Assembly: GCA_937875275.1 (NCBI GenBank)
Contig: CALNCC010000040.1
Location: 1 to 24,450 of the forward strand
Reading direction: 5' to 3'
Origin: an uncultured Dysgonomonas sp.
GTDB lineage: Bacteria; Bacteroidota; Bacteroidia; Bacteroidales; Dysgonomonadaceae
Length of the DNA: 24,450 nucleotides
How positions within the stretch are numbered: the stretch's first letter is position 1; every line of letters begins with the position of its first letter. The translations under genes and the position numbers were made by a program. The notes below the pieces were generated by a model. It saw nothing but the letters and a program-made list of their open reading frames with translations, had not been told where the DNA came from and did not search any database. Shown here in pieces: positions 1-6,615 of the stretch.

Positions 1-44
1 ATTTTCTCCTGAAAATCTTTCGAAGCCGATTTTCAGGAGAAAAT
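1..44. repeat. Perfect 17-bp inverted repeat at the left edge
   Basis: Bases 1-17 (ATTTTCTCCTGAAAATC) are the exact reverse complement of bases 28-44, separated by a 10-base loop. The right arm belongs to the coding frame of the nucleotidyltransferase. The left arm puts a TGA into that frame. A short natural match (GAAAATC/GATTTTC) probably primed a fold-back, so bases 1-10 may not be genomic. Confidence 0.85.
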
Positions 45-756
45 AGTATCTAAGTACAAAAACAAGATACAGGTTGAACTTGTTTTTCAGGAATTAGACT
101 CACTTCCGACTCCATACAAACCACATCCCGAAAGAGTAAAGCCATGGGGTACAAACCATGCCGTTTTAGTAGCGAAAGATGCTATCAACGAACCTTTTGC
201 CGTCATCAACGCTGATGATTTTTACGGGCGCGACAGTTTTTTAGTTCTGGCAGACAAACTGAAAGAGATGAATGCTACGAACAACCACTATTGCATGGTT
301 GGATTCTATCTTAAGAACACCCTGTCCGAGCAAGGATATGTATCGAGAGGTGTATGTCAGGTAGACGAGAACCATTTTTTGGAAACGGTGAACGAGAGAA
401 CTCACATAGAACGAAAAGACGGAACGATACAATACAAAGACATAGAAAATGGCTGGTTGAGCCTTGATGAAGACACGGTAGTATCGATGAATATGTGGGG
501 ATTCACACCTGACTATTTCGAATATTCAGAAAAATATTTCGTGGATTTCCTGAAAACGGGAATCAATGACCTAAAATCAGAATATTTCATCCCGACAATG
601 GTAGATCATCTGATCGCATCCAAGACCTCGGACGTGAAAGTTTTGGAAACAACATCGAAATGGTTTGGCGTTACCTATGCCGAAGATCGGGAAGTTGTCG
701 TCAACAGGCTGAAACAGATGGCAGACGACGGTCAATATCCAAGTCCACTCTGGTAA
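13..756 (+). CDS. Nucleotidyltransferase family protein (NDP-sugar pyrophosphorylase type), 5' end missing
   Basis: The frame is open from base 13 to the TGG-TAA end at 756, about 247 residues. The N-terminal part, with the nucleotide-binding glycine-rich loop, lies off the left edge. Visible family signatures are PWGTNHAVL, then FAVINADDFYGRD, where the Asp pair should bind the metal and sugar nucleotide, and the C-terminal SMNMWGFTPDYF and TSKWFGVTYAEDR. These match a Bacteroidetes group of about 300 residues annotated as nucleotidyltransferase; the true sugar substrate is unknown. The first in-frame ATG (268) lies inside the conserved domain, so it is not the start. An in-frame TGA at 10-12 falls where homologs should continue, inside a perfect inverted repeat that looks like an end artefact. 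Family confidence is good; the substrate cannot be told. Confidence 0.8.
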   Translation, partial: KSFEADFQEKIVSKYKNKIQVELVFQELDSLPTPYKPHPERVKPWGTNHAVLVAKDAINEPFAVINADDFYGRDSFLVLADKLKEMNATNNHYCMVGFYLKNTLSEQGYVSRGVCQVDENHFLETVNERTHIERKDGTIQYKDIENGWLSLDEDTVVSMNMWGFTPDYFEYSEKYFVDFLKTGINDLKSEYFIPTMVDHLIASKTSDVKVLETTSKWFGVTYAEDREVVVNRLKQMADDGQYPSPLW

Positions 757-799
757 ACAAAGCGAAAAAGACTTACTCTATATCGAGAAGAATACTGAA

Positions 800-831
800 A
801 GCAGGAGTTAATTTTCAACTCTTGCTTTTTT
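800..831. terminator. Rho-independent terminator, probably bidirectional
   Basis: Arms 800-809 and 817-826 pair over 10 bp with one G-T wobble around a 7-base AT-rich loop, followed by a T run at 826-831. It lies 44 bases after the nucleotidyltransferase stop. On the minus strand it would sit at the 3' end of the HxlR gene, with the arm preceded by A residues. Confidence 0.75.
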
Positions 832-1176
832 CGTACACGGCTCTCTCATCTATTATATTCTCCATATTTTGCAGTGCCCACTCCACAAGAGAGTCGAGAT
901 GAGGAATCAATCCCTCACCGGACGGAGAAAGGCATACTCCACCTTGGGCGGAATCTGGGCGTATACTTTTCTCGTTATCAGTCCATCTGCCTCCAACGAT
1001 CGCAATGTAACGGTAAGCATCCGCTGCGAAATATCTCCGATGGACTTTTGTATATCGCTGAATCGCATTACACCATTGGCATGCAGTGTAGTCAAGATTA
1101 GCAACGACCATTTATCGCCTAAACGGCTAAGAATATCCCGGATAGGACATCTTCCACCTTTCAAAAAAGTTTTCAT
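815..1176 (-). pseudogene. HxlR-family winged-helix regulator, frameshifted
   Basis: The ATG at 1176 opens a winged-helix domain with the HxlR opening CPIRDILSRLGDKWSLLIL; Cys10 is at the place used for redox sensing in YodB/HypR-type members. The frame ends early after PPKVEYAFLRPVRD at 907. The missing C-terminus continues in another frame (LSPSGEGLIPHLDSLVEWAL, ending at 815). The two join if one C is restored in the minus-strand run GCCTTT near 928-933, which would give 120 residues, the normal family size. The frame before and after is otherwise clean, so this is either a very recent mutation or a one-base sequence error; the gene may be intact in the organism. It is divergent from the DJ-1/PfpI gene, its likely target. 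Confidence 0.8.
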
Positions 1177-1212
1177 TCAAATTGTAATACATTCGTTTGA
1201 CAATCAACATTA

Positions 1213-1228
1213 GTTACCTTTTGGTAAC
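1213..1228. promoter_or_regulatory. Palindrome GTTACCTTTTGGTAAC, candidate HxlR operator
   Basis: Two 6-base half sites, GTTACC and GGTAAC, are separated by TTTT in the divergent intergenic region. The same half-site (GTAAC/GTTAC) recurs in a second palindrome at 1292-1304. HxlR regulators usually bind dyads beside their own and the target promoter, so these are the natural candidates. Binding is inferred. Confidence 0.5.
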
Positions 1229-1286
1229 CCCATTACTAAAAGATTAGTTCTTGCATAATACAATCAAACTCAATACTTTTACAATA

Positions 1287-1294
1287 CAAAGGTA
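1287..1294 (-). promoter_or_regulatory. Bacteroidetes -7 box for the HxlR gene
   Basis: The minus strand reads TACCTTTG, a full match to TAnnTTTG. No good -33 TTTG is seen at the expected distance. The start would give a leader of about 100 bases before the ATG at 1176. Confidence 0.45.
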
Positions 1295-1304
1295 ACAGAG
1301 TTAC
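1292..1304. promoter_or_regulatory. Second dyad GTAAC-AGA-GTTAC, overlapping the regulator's promoter
   Basis: The dyad shares its half-sites with the palindrome at 1213-1228. It overlaps the minus-strand -7 box at 1287-1294 and lies just downstream of a weak plus-strand box at 1274-1281 (TACTTTTA, with CTTG at 1250-1253, spacer 20). Occupancy could therefore block both divergent transcripts. Confidence 0.45.
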
Positions 1305-1353
1305 TAAAATAAACTATTATAATATTCAACATTAACAAAAAAACATAGAAATC

Positions 1354-1881
1354 ATGGCAAAGAAAGTAGCAGTATTAGTTGTCAATCCTGTAAATGGAGC
1401 AGGATTATTTCAATATTTAGAAGCATTCTTCGAAAATGGTATTCCGTTCAGAACATTCGCCATAGCGGATACAACAAACATCAAAACAAATTCGGGTATC
1501 AGCATCCAAACAGATGATGTCGTAGCCAACCTGAAAAAGAAAGAGGACGAATACGATGCACTTGTTTTCGCTTGTGGTGATGCCATCCCTCAATTCAAAG
1601 ATAATGTGGACAAACAATACAATCAGGATATGCTCTCCACGTTCAAAGATTTCGACAACAAAAACAAAATCATAATCGGACACTGTGGTGCTGCACTCCT
1701 GTTGGATGGTTTAGGGATTGGCAAAGGAAAGAAAGTTGCTCTGCATCCATACATCAAGTCGATGGTAACAGGCGCTGTCGCAACTGATGACGGATATGTC
1801 ATCGACGGAAATCTGTATACTGCCCAATCCGAGAACACAATTCCGGCACTTATACCACACTTGATAGAAACGTTAAAGTAA
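1354..1881 (+). CDS. DJ-1/PfpI (class I glutamine amidotransferase-like) family protein
   Basis: This is a single-domain cytoplasmic protein of 175 residues. The family covers chaperones, glyoxalases, deglycases and proteases. The nucleophile elbow is seen at IIIGHCGAA, with His110-Cys111-Gly112, preceded by a beta strand and followed by a Gly/Lys-rich turn, as in the ES1/elbB-like branch. The order of alternating strands and helices is complete, with VAVLVV at the N-terminus. The start follows an A-rich stretch with no Shine-Dalgarno, usual for this group. It is divergent from a Cys-containing HxlR regulator, which points to induction by electrophiles or thiol stress. The exact reaction cannot be told from sequence. 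Confidence 0.85.
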   Translation: MAKKVAVLVVNPVNGAGLFQYLEAFFENGIPFRTFAIADTTNIKTNSGISIQTDDVVANLKKKEDEYDALVFACGDAIPQFKDNVDKQYNQDMLSTFKDFDNKNKIIIGHCGAALLLDGLGIGKGKKVALHPYIKSMVTGAVATDDGYVIDGNLYTAQSENTIPALIPHLIETLK

Positions 1882-1895
1882 GCCTTTCATAAAAT

Positions 1896-1928
1896 GACAA
1901 AGACCAGATCGGAAGCCTGGTCTTTGTC
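1896..1928. terminator. Long perfect hairpin between convergent genes
   Basis: Arms 1896-1907 and 1917-1928 are a perfect 12-bp inverted repeat (GACAAAGACCAG) with a 9-base loop. It lies 15 bases after the DJ-1 stop and 28 bases from the stop of the convergent oxidoreductase. The tail is AT-rich rather than a strict T run, so its efficiency is unknown. Confidence 0.7.
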
Positions 1929-1956
1929 TATTATAATACCCTTAATATAAATACGT

Positions 1957-3069
1957 TCAACCAATACTCACCCACACATTCTCCTCATTGCTTTTCATAC
2001 AAGCCTCCACAATCTTCATTATGTAGGTTGCATTCTCAAAGTCAGAGTATGTTGTTTTTTCCTTATATGTATCGTCGGACAGCGAATTATAAAACTCTCT
2101 GATACCATTAGTAAACGCATCAGCCCATCCCACAGGGTGCCCCGACGGCAGAGTAGCATAACGACTCACCGAAGGATCTATAAGGTTTGGCGCAGCATAA
2201 ATATGTGTTTCGCCCAACTCGCGTGTACCGATTATCAGACGATCTGATTGTTCTTGATTCCATCGCATCGAATATTTTTCGCAATCGAACGAAAAGAATA
2301 TATGGTTCTTATATCCGGCACTCACCTGAGACACAACCAACGAGCCACAAGTACCGTCCTCCAATTGGAACATGATGAGACCACCATCTTCGGTTTCCAT
2401 CGGCACATTCACACTCCCGTCTTCTGTCGGTTTCTTACGTTCGGCATGAGCCGTAAAGTTTCGGGCATAGACAGCCGTTACTTTCTTCCCCGTAACCACC
2501 TGCATCGTGTCGAACCAATGAGAACCGATGTCGGCTATCGCCCTCGATTTCCCACCCTCTTCGACGCTCAGTCGCCAGTTGAAATCGGTATCATAGAGCA
2601 GCCAATCTTGAATATAGCGCCCATGAATGAGGAAGCATCGCCCTGCATCTTGTTTCTGCATACGCACGCGCATATCTTGCACCATGGCGTTGTTGCGATA
2701 GTTAAAATTCACTCCGTTAGCCAAACCTTTCTCCTTCGCCAATCGGGTCAACTCCTCTCCCTGCTCGACCGTTACCGCCAACGGTTTTTCGCTATACACA
2801 TGTATTCCTCGCTCAAGCGCATATTTATTTATTTCGTAGTGAAACGTGTTGGGTGTACAATTATGAATAACGTCTAATGATTCGTTATCGATCATTTCTT
2901 TGTAATCGGCGTAAGCCTTTACTTTAAAATAATCTTTCTGCTTCTGCAATACAGTTTCATTACTCTCGGTGATGGCAACAAGTTGTATACCCGGTATTCG
3001 TCCTATCGACTCAGCATGTTGTTTTCCGATAAGACCTGTCCCCACCAATCCCACTCTCAATATTTTCAT
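1957..3069 (-). CDS. Gfo/Idh/MocA family oxidoreductase
   Basis: This 370-residue NAD(P)-dependent sugar or cyclitol dehydrogenase-type protein is complete. The Rossmann start is GLVGTGLIG at residues 7-15. The EKP signature is at 94-96 (YSEKPLAV) and supplies the catalytic Lys95. The second domain has D180-IGS-H184, the usual Asp/His pair near the substrate. There is no signal peptide, so it should act in the cytoplasm; many Bacteroidetes relatives carry a Tat signal, which this one lacks. It follows the secreted paralogous-domain protein by 36 bases on the same strand and may share its transcript. The substrate cannot be assigned, because members range from inositol to sugar and amino-sugar derivatives. 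Confidence 0.9.
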   Translation of the reverse strand: MKILRVGLVGTGLIGKQHAESIGRIPGIQLVAITESNETVLQKQKDYFKVKAYADYKEMIDNESLDVIHNCTPNTFHYEINKYALERGIHVYSEKPLAVTVEQGEELTRLAKEKGLANGVNFNYRNNAMVQDMRVRMQKQDAGRCFLIHGRYIQDWLLYDTDFNWRLSVEEGGKSRAIADIGSHWFDTMQVVTGKKVTAVYARNFTAHAERKKPTEDGSVNVPMETEDGGLIMFQLEDGTCGSLVVSQVSAGYKNHIFFSFDCEKYSMRWNQEQSDRLIIGTRELGETHIYAAPNLIDPSVSRYATLPSGHPVGWADAFTNGIREFYNSLSDDTYKEKTTYSDFENATYIMKIVEACMKSNEENVWVSIG

Positions 3070-3105
3070 ACGGTTAAATTATTTAAGCGACTGTTTATAT
3101 TTTAA

Positions 3106-4074
3106 TTAATCTTTCTTGCATCGAACTGAAAAGAAATAGAGCCGATGATATGTATTTCGATACACCTGTGAAAAACGAGCAGTCATATTGCGCCCCCATG
3201 CATTATCCTCATCATAGCTACTTGAAGTCCAAAAACTTCCACCATCATCGCTATTCCCCATAACACCTCCGCCTGCGCCACCCGCCAGCAAGACATCAAA
3301 ACCGCCTTTAATAGCTGTATGACCTGTTCCACCATAAGCGGCAACACTATCGGAAATCATAGCCAATGCATGACCTTTTTTATTGATAGAACCACGAGCT
3401 CCTGCCCCTTTAAGACCAGATTCCCAGTCTGGATTCCAAACTGCGGGATCAAATTCCTCGGAACCACTATAGCTGCTGTATTTTTCAGGATTATTATAAA
3501 TTTCCCTTTCCAGATCATTCCATTCCTTGTCGTTAGGCAAATGCCACCCTTCAGGGCAAATACCTTGAATATGTTTTTTAGGACCTGCATCTTTACTCCC
3601 CTGCCCCTGATTGGAGAGGTCTCGTTTGTTTTCATTATTAGTTGCAGCAGCCCAATTGTAAAGTATACCTTTCTGCATATCCCATTCGTTTGCGGCCTGG
3701 TATATACTATATTCCCCATCCGTGTTTTGAGGATAGCAATATGCTTTATCCTTAAACGGAGGAGGAAAATTTTCTGCTCTTGGCAAAAAACCATCTTCAA
3801 CAGAAGGTATATAGCTCAGATTTTCAAGCATCCAACGACCTGCATCGCCAAATTCACGTGTACGATAGATACTTCCATCACGCAAATCTGTCAGTTTCCC
3901 ATCAGCATCCATCGTTTTTTCAGCTACAGGCTTTAAGGTTTTCAGATTTATTTTCGTCACTGTAACTTCTGATTGCAATGAATCAATATCTATTTTTTCC
4001 TCTTGAGCTTGTAATTGTAATGAAAATAATACAACAAACCCAAACACTACGGTTTTATTGAATGTCTTTCTCAT
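3106..4074 (-). CDS. Secreted protein with Fibrobacter succinogenes major paralogous domain
   Basis: A 322-residue exported protein. Residues 1-23 form a signal peptide (basic start, hydrophobic core, cleavage near LQAQ). The rest carries the hallmarks of the Fib_succ_major domain: DGSIYRTREFGDAGRWMLENL near the start, GILYNWAAA in the middle, GICPEGWHLPNDKEW from residue 171, FWTSSSYDEDNAWGRN, and the terminal FFSVRCKKD. This C-lectin-like or FGE-like fold is common on the surface of Bacteroidetes and Fibrobacteres; its ligand is unknown. A Gly-rich run (AGGAGGGVMG) precedes the FWTSS motif. It lies upstream of the Gfo/Idh/MocA gene. No convincing -7 box was found; the nearest is a degenerate TATCTTTC on the minus strand at 4181-4188. 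Confidence 0.85.
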   Translation of the reverse strand: MRKTFNKTVVFGFVVLFSLQLQAQEEKIDIDSLQSEVTVTKINLKTLKPVAEKTMDADGKLTDLRDGSIYRTREFGDAGRWMLENLSYIPSVEDGFLPRAENFPPPFKDKAYCYPQNTDGEYSIYQAANEWDMQKGILYNWAAATNNENKRDLSNQGQGSKDAGPKKHIQGICPEGWHLPNDKEWNDLEREIYNNPEKYSSYSGSEEFDPAVWNPDWESGLKGAGARGSINKKGHALAMISDSVAAYGGTGHTAIKGGFDVLLAGGAGGGVMGNSDDGGSFWTSSSYDEDNAWGRNMTARFSQVYRNTYHRLYFFSVRCKKD

Positions 4075-4257
4075 ACTATCATTTTTTTAAAGTTACTGCT
4101 ATTGCCGAATATAAGCCCTATCAATCACGGTATTTTCATCCAGCAGATGCTTTAAGGCTATTATATTAAAATCATCCCACGAAAGATAATAACTTTATTT
4201 TATATTCACGATACAATCAACTACATACAGAATAAATATCGACAAGCGAAGTATATC

Positions 4258-4457
4258 TTTAGAGCCTGTTTTAATTTGCCTATTTAAATTTATCACACAT
4301 GTTTTCAGCCTGTTTCGCAACAAACTCTGTTCTTCTGCTGAAATAGAATTTTCTCTTTTGCTCAAACACGCTACTATGTATCGTAAAATTAAACTTCAAT
4401 TTCATACGAAAAATTGCGGTAATTTATTTGGTGAGCAAAATTTGAACAGCCTCTAAA
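4258..4457. mobile_element. MITE-like element, 200 bp, imperfect terminal inverted repeats
   Basis: The left end (4258-4278) begins TTTAGAGCCTGTTTTAATTT. The right end (4435-4457), read on the other strand, begins TTTAGAGGCTGTTCAAATTT. They match at about 17 of 20 positions. No transposase is encoded, only a 41-codon frame on the minus strand. The flanks give no clear target duplication. Ends of the AGAGGCTGTT type recur in Bacteroidetes insertion elements, from general knowledge. It could instead be a decayed insertion sequence or an intergenic repeat family. The rest of this gap (4075-4257) holds nothing recognisable beyond the degenerate box at 4181. Confidence 0.5.
4280..4405 (-). CDS. 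41-codon frame inside the MITE-like element
   Basis: The frame starts with an ATG at 4405 and ends with TAG at 4280. The peptide is basic and aromatic (MKLKFNFTIHSSVFEQKRKF, then a hydrophilic tail ending DKFK). It fills most of the space between the terminal repeats. It resembles no family I recognise, and coding is doubtful. It could be the last piece of a transposase read in its original frame, or chance. Confidence 0.2.
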   Translation of the reverse strand: MKLKFNFTIHSSVFEQKRKFYFSRRTEFVAKQAENMCDKFK

Positions 4458-4506
4458 CAAAAAAAGATTAAAAAGACGATTTGCGACACAATAGATAACA
4501 CTTTTC

Positions 4507-4539
4507 TTGGCTCAAACCCGGTAAATTTTATTATCTTTG
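4507..4539 (+). promoter_or_regulatory. Promoter of the aldolase gene
   Basis: The -7 box TATCTTTG (4532-4539) is a full match to the Bacteroidetes consensus, and TTGG at 4507-4510 is a fair -33 element with a 21-base spacer. The leader to the ATG at 4589 is about 40-45 bases. It lies 50 bases beyond the MITE-like element. Confidence 0.65.
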
Positions 4540-4588
4540 TATTGATTTAGGTAACACAATCAATATTTTAATTTAAATAATAAATAAA

Positions 4589-5587
4589 ATGGTTAATTAC
4601 AAAGACTTAGGCCTTGTGAATACACGTGAGATGTTTGCTCAGGCTGTAAAAGGAGGATATGCAATCCCTGCATTTAACTTCAATAATATGGAGCAGTTGC
4701 AAGCAATTATTCAGGCTGCTTCAGAGACTAAATCTCCAGTAATTCTTCAGGTATCGAAAGGTGCTCGTGAATATGCCAACCCTATCCTTCTTCGCTACAT
4801 GGCTCAGGGAGCTGTTGAGTATGCTAAAAGCCTTGGATGGGCAAAACCACAGATCGTTCTTCACCTTGACCACGGAGATTCGTTCGAAACTTGTAAATCT
4901 TGTATCGACTCAGGTTTTTCTTCTGTAATGATCGACGGTTCACACTTCCCATACGAAGAAAACATCGCTCTAACTAAGAAAGTGGTAGAGTATGCTCATC
5001 AATTCGACGTAACAGTGGAAGGAGAGCTTGGGGTATTAGCCGGCGTTGAAGACGAAGTATCGGCAGAACACCATACATATACAAGACCTGAAGAAGTGGT
5101 TGATTTCGCAACAAGAACAGGTTGCGACTCTTTGGCTATCTCAATAGGAACTTCTCACGGAGCTAACAAGTTTACTCCGGAACAATGTACAAGAGATGCA
5201 AAAGGTCTACTTGTTCCTCCGCCATTACGTTTCGATATCCTTGAAGAAATTGAAAAAGAACTTCCGGGATTCCCTATCGTTCTTCACGGAGCATCTTCTG
5301 TTCCACAAGAAGAAGTGGCTACTATCAACAAATTCGGAGGTGCATTGAAAGATGCTATCGGTATTCCAGAAGAACAACTTCGTAGAGCTGCCGTATCTGC
5401 TGTATGCAAAATCAACATCGACTCAGACAGCCGTCTTGCTATGACTGCTTCTGTTCGTGAAACATTTGCTACAAAACCAGCTGAGTTTGACCCTCGTAAA
5501 TACTTAGGTCCGGCTCGCGAAAACATGAGAAAACTGTACAAACACAAAATCGAAAACGTTTTGGGTAGTGCAGGTAAAGCTGAATAA
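4589..5587 (+). CDS. fba: Class II fructose-bisphosphate aldolase
   Basis: Cleaves fructose 1,6-bisphosphate into dihydroxyacetone phosphate and glyceraldehyde 3-phosphate in glycolysis, and the reverse in gluconeogenesis; cytoplasmic and zinc-dependent. The 332-residue protein is full length. The zinc and catalytic signature LDHGDS (Asp94, His95) is visible, along with VEGELG (Glu144/146), GTSHG with His190, and VLHGASS with His233, all in the right order. These are the metal and phosphate sites of the class II fold. It has a clear -7 promoter and its own terminator, so it is transcribed mainly as a single gene. Codon use is strongly biased, with many CTT/CGT codons, as expected for a highly expressed enzyme. 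Assignment is secure. Confidence 0.97.
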   Translation: MVNYKDLGLVNTREMFAQAVKGGYAIPAFNFNNMEQLQAIIQAASETKSPVILQVSKGAREYANPILLRYMAQGAVEYAKSLGWAKPQIVLHLDHGDSFETCKSCIDSGFSSVMIDGSHFPYEENIALTKKVVEYAHQFDVTVEGELGVLAGVEDEVSAEHHTYTRPEEVVDFATRTGCDSLAISIGTSHGANKFTPEQCTRDAKGLLVPPPLRFDILEEIEKELPGFPIVLHGASSVPQEEVATINKFGGALKDAIGIPEEQLRRAAVSAVCKINIDSDSRLAMTASVRETFATKPAEFDPRKYLGPARENMRKLYKHKIENVLGSAGKAE

Positions 5588-5615
5588 TTTATTCAACTCA
5601 AATTATATTTGAAAG

Positions 5616-5644
5616 AACCTCAGATGAAAGTCTGAGGTTTTTTT
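5616..5644 (+). terminator. Rho-independent terminator after the aldolase
   Basis: AACCTCAGA (5616-5624) pairs perfectly with TCTGAGGTT (5631-5639) around a 6-base loop, followed by a run of seven T. It is 28 bases after the stop codon. Confidence 0.92.
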
Positions 5645-5679
5645 GTACCTTAGTATGATTAAATCAAATGACATCGAAA

Positions 5680-6516
5680 ATGAACTATATCGGAGTAAAA
5701 TTTACATGCACCCCTAATACAGAAGTTGTAAATAACATATTAGCCGCCGGATTGGGCGAAATAGGTTTTGAAAGTTTTGAAGAAACGGAAACCGGAAGCG
5801 TAGGATATATACAAGAAGATATTTTTGACGAAGATGCAATCAAGACTACACTCGTTGATTTTCCGATAGATGCCGAGATAGCGTATACTTGGGAAAAGAT
5901 TGCCGGCAAAGACTGGAACGAAGAGTGGGAAAAAAACTATTTCAAACCTCTTGTCATCGGCAACAGATGCATTATACAAAGTACGTTTCATGAAATAGAA
6001 GGAGATTATGAGTATCGCATCTTTATAGATCCGAAGATGGCTTTCGGTACAGGGCATCATCAGACAACCGAACTGATGATCAGAGAGATAATGAAAGCCC
6101 CATTGTACGAAAGCTCAGTATTAGACATGGGTTGCGGCACTGCTATATTAGCCATATTAGCCTCGATGCGTGGCGCCAATCCGATCACAGCTATCGACAT
6201 CGACAAGTGGGCATACGACAATGCAATGGAGAATCTGCAACTGAACAATGTGGAAAATGTGAATGTACTGATAGGAGGTGCTGACCTTTTAGGCAAAGAA
6301 TCTTACGATGTCATTTTTGCTAACATCAATCGCAACATTTTGCTGAAAGACATACACCAATACGCCTCAGTGCTCAACAAGGGAGGGATGCTGTATATGA
6401 GCGGATTCTACACAGAAGACATACCTGCAATAGAGGAAGAATGCAACAAGCACGAACTAAAACTTCAATACTCAGCGGCAAAAGACAATTGGGCTGTTGT
6501 CAAGTTTATGAAGTAA
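5680..6516 (+). CDS. prmA: Ribosomal protein L11 methyltransferase PrmA
   Basis: Uses S-adenosylmethionine to trimethylate ribosomal protein L11 in the cytoplasm. The N-terminal L11-recognition domain (NYIGVKFTCTPNTEVVN on) is followed by MAFGTGHHQTTELM (about residue 120) and the SAM-binding motif I, VLDMGCGTAILA (about 147). Then comes the acidic loop ITAIDIDKWAYDNA and the NINRNIL catalytic loop. I place the start at the ATG at 5680 (MNYIGV), which agrees with the family start. An in-frame ATG at 5668 would add only four residues. The length, 278 residues, is normal. It follows the aldolase terminator by about 35 bases. A weak box TACCTTAG at 5646 could serve it, but this is doubtful. Confidence 0.95.
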   Translation: MNYIGVKFTCTPNTEVVNNILAAGLGEIGFESFEETETGSVGYIQEDIFDEDAIKTTLVDFPIDAEIAYTWEKIAGKDWNEEWEKNYFKPLVIGNRCIIQSTFHEIEGDYEYRIFIDPKMAFGTGHHQTTELMIREIMKAPLYESSVLDMGCGTAILAILASMRGANPITAIDIDKWAYDNAMENLQLNNVENVNVLIGGADLLGKESYDVIFANINRNILLKDIHQYASVLNKGGMLYMSGFYTEDIPAIEEECNKHELKLQYSAAKDNWAVVKFMK

Positions 6517-6579
6517 GTAATCGCCCTAATCATATTGCATAACATATTTTTTGATTTTTTTATATTTGTTCATATTTAC

Positions 6580-6587
6580 TACATTTG
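6580..6587 (+). promoter_or_regulatory. -7 box TACATTTG of the membrane-protein/propeller pair
   Basis: It matches TAnnTTTG fully, with only a T-run (about 6556) where TTTG would be expected. A second full match, TATATTTG, sits at 6561-6568. Either could start the transcript of the gene beginning at 6616. Confidence 0.5.
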
Positions 6588-6615
6588 CCCTATACCGAAA
6601 TGGAAGGGTAAATAG

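Noticed and set aside
1906..1915. AGATCGGAAG, ten bases identical to the start of a common sequencing adapter
   Set aside because: It sits mostly in the loop of a perfect 12-bp hairpin at a natural gene end, does not continue as adapter (GCCTGG follows instead), and the frames on both sides are intact. Chance similarity is the simpler reading.
4075..4257. Possible promoter for the Fibrobacter-type gene on the minus strand
   Set aside because: Only a degenerate TATCTTTC box with no -33 partner at the right distance; not listed as a feature.
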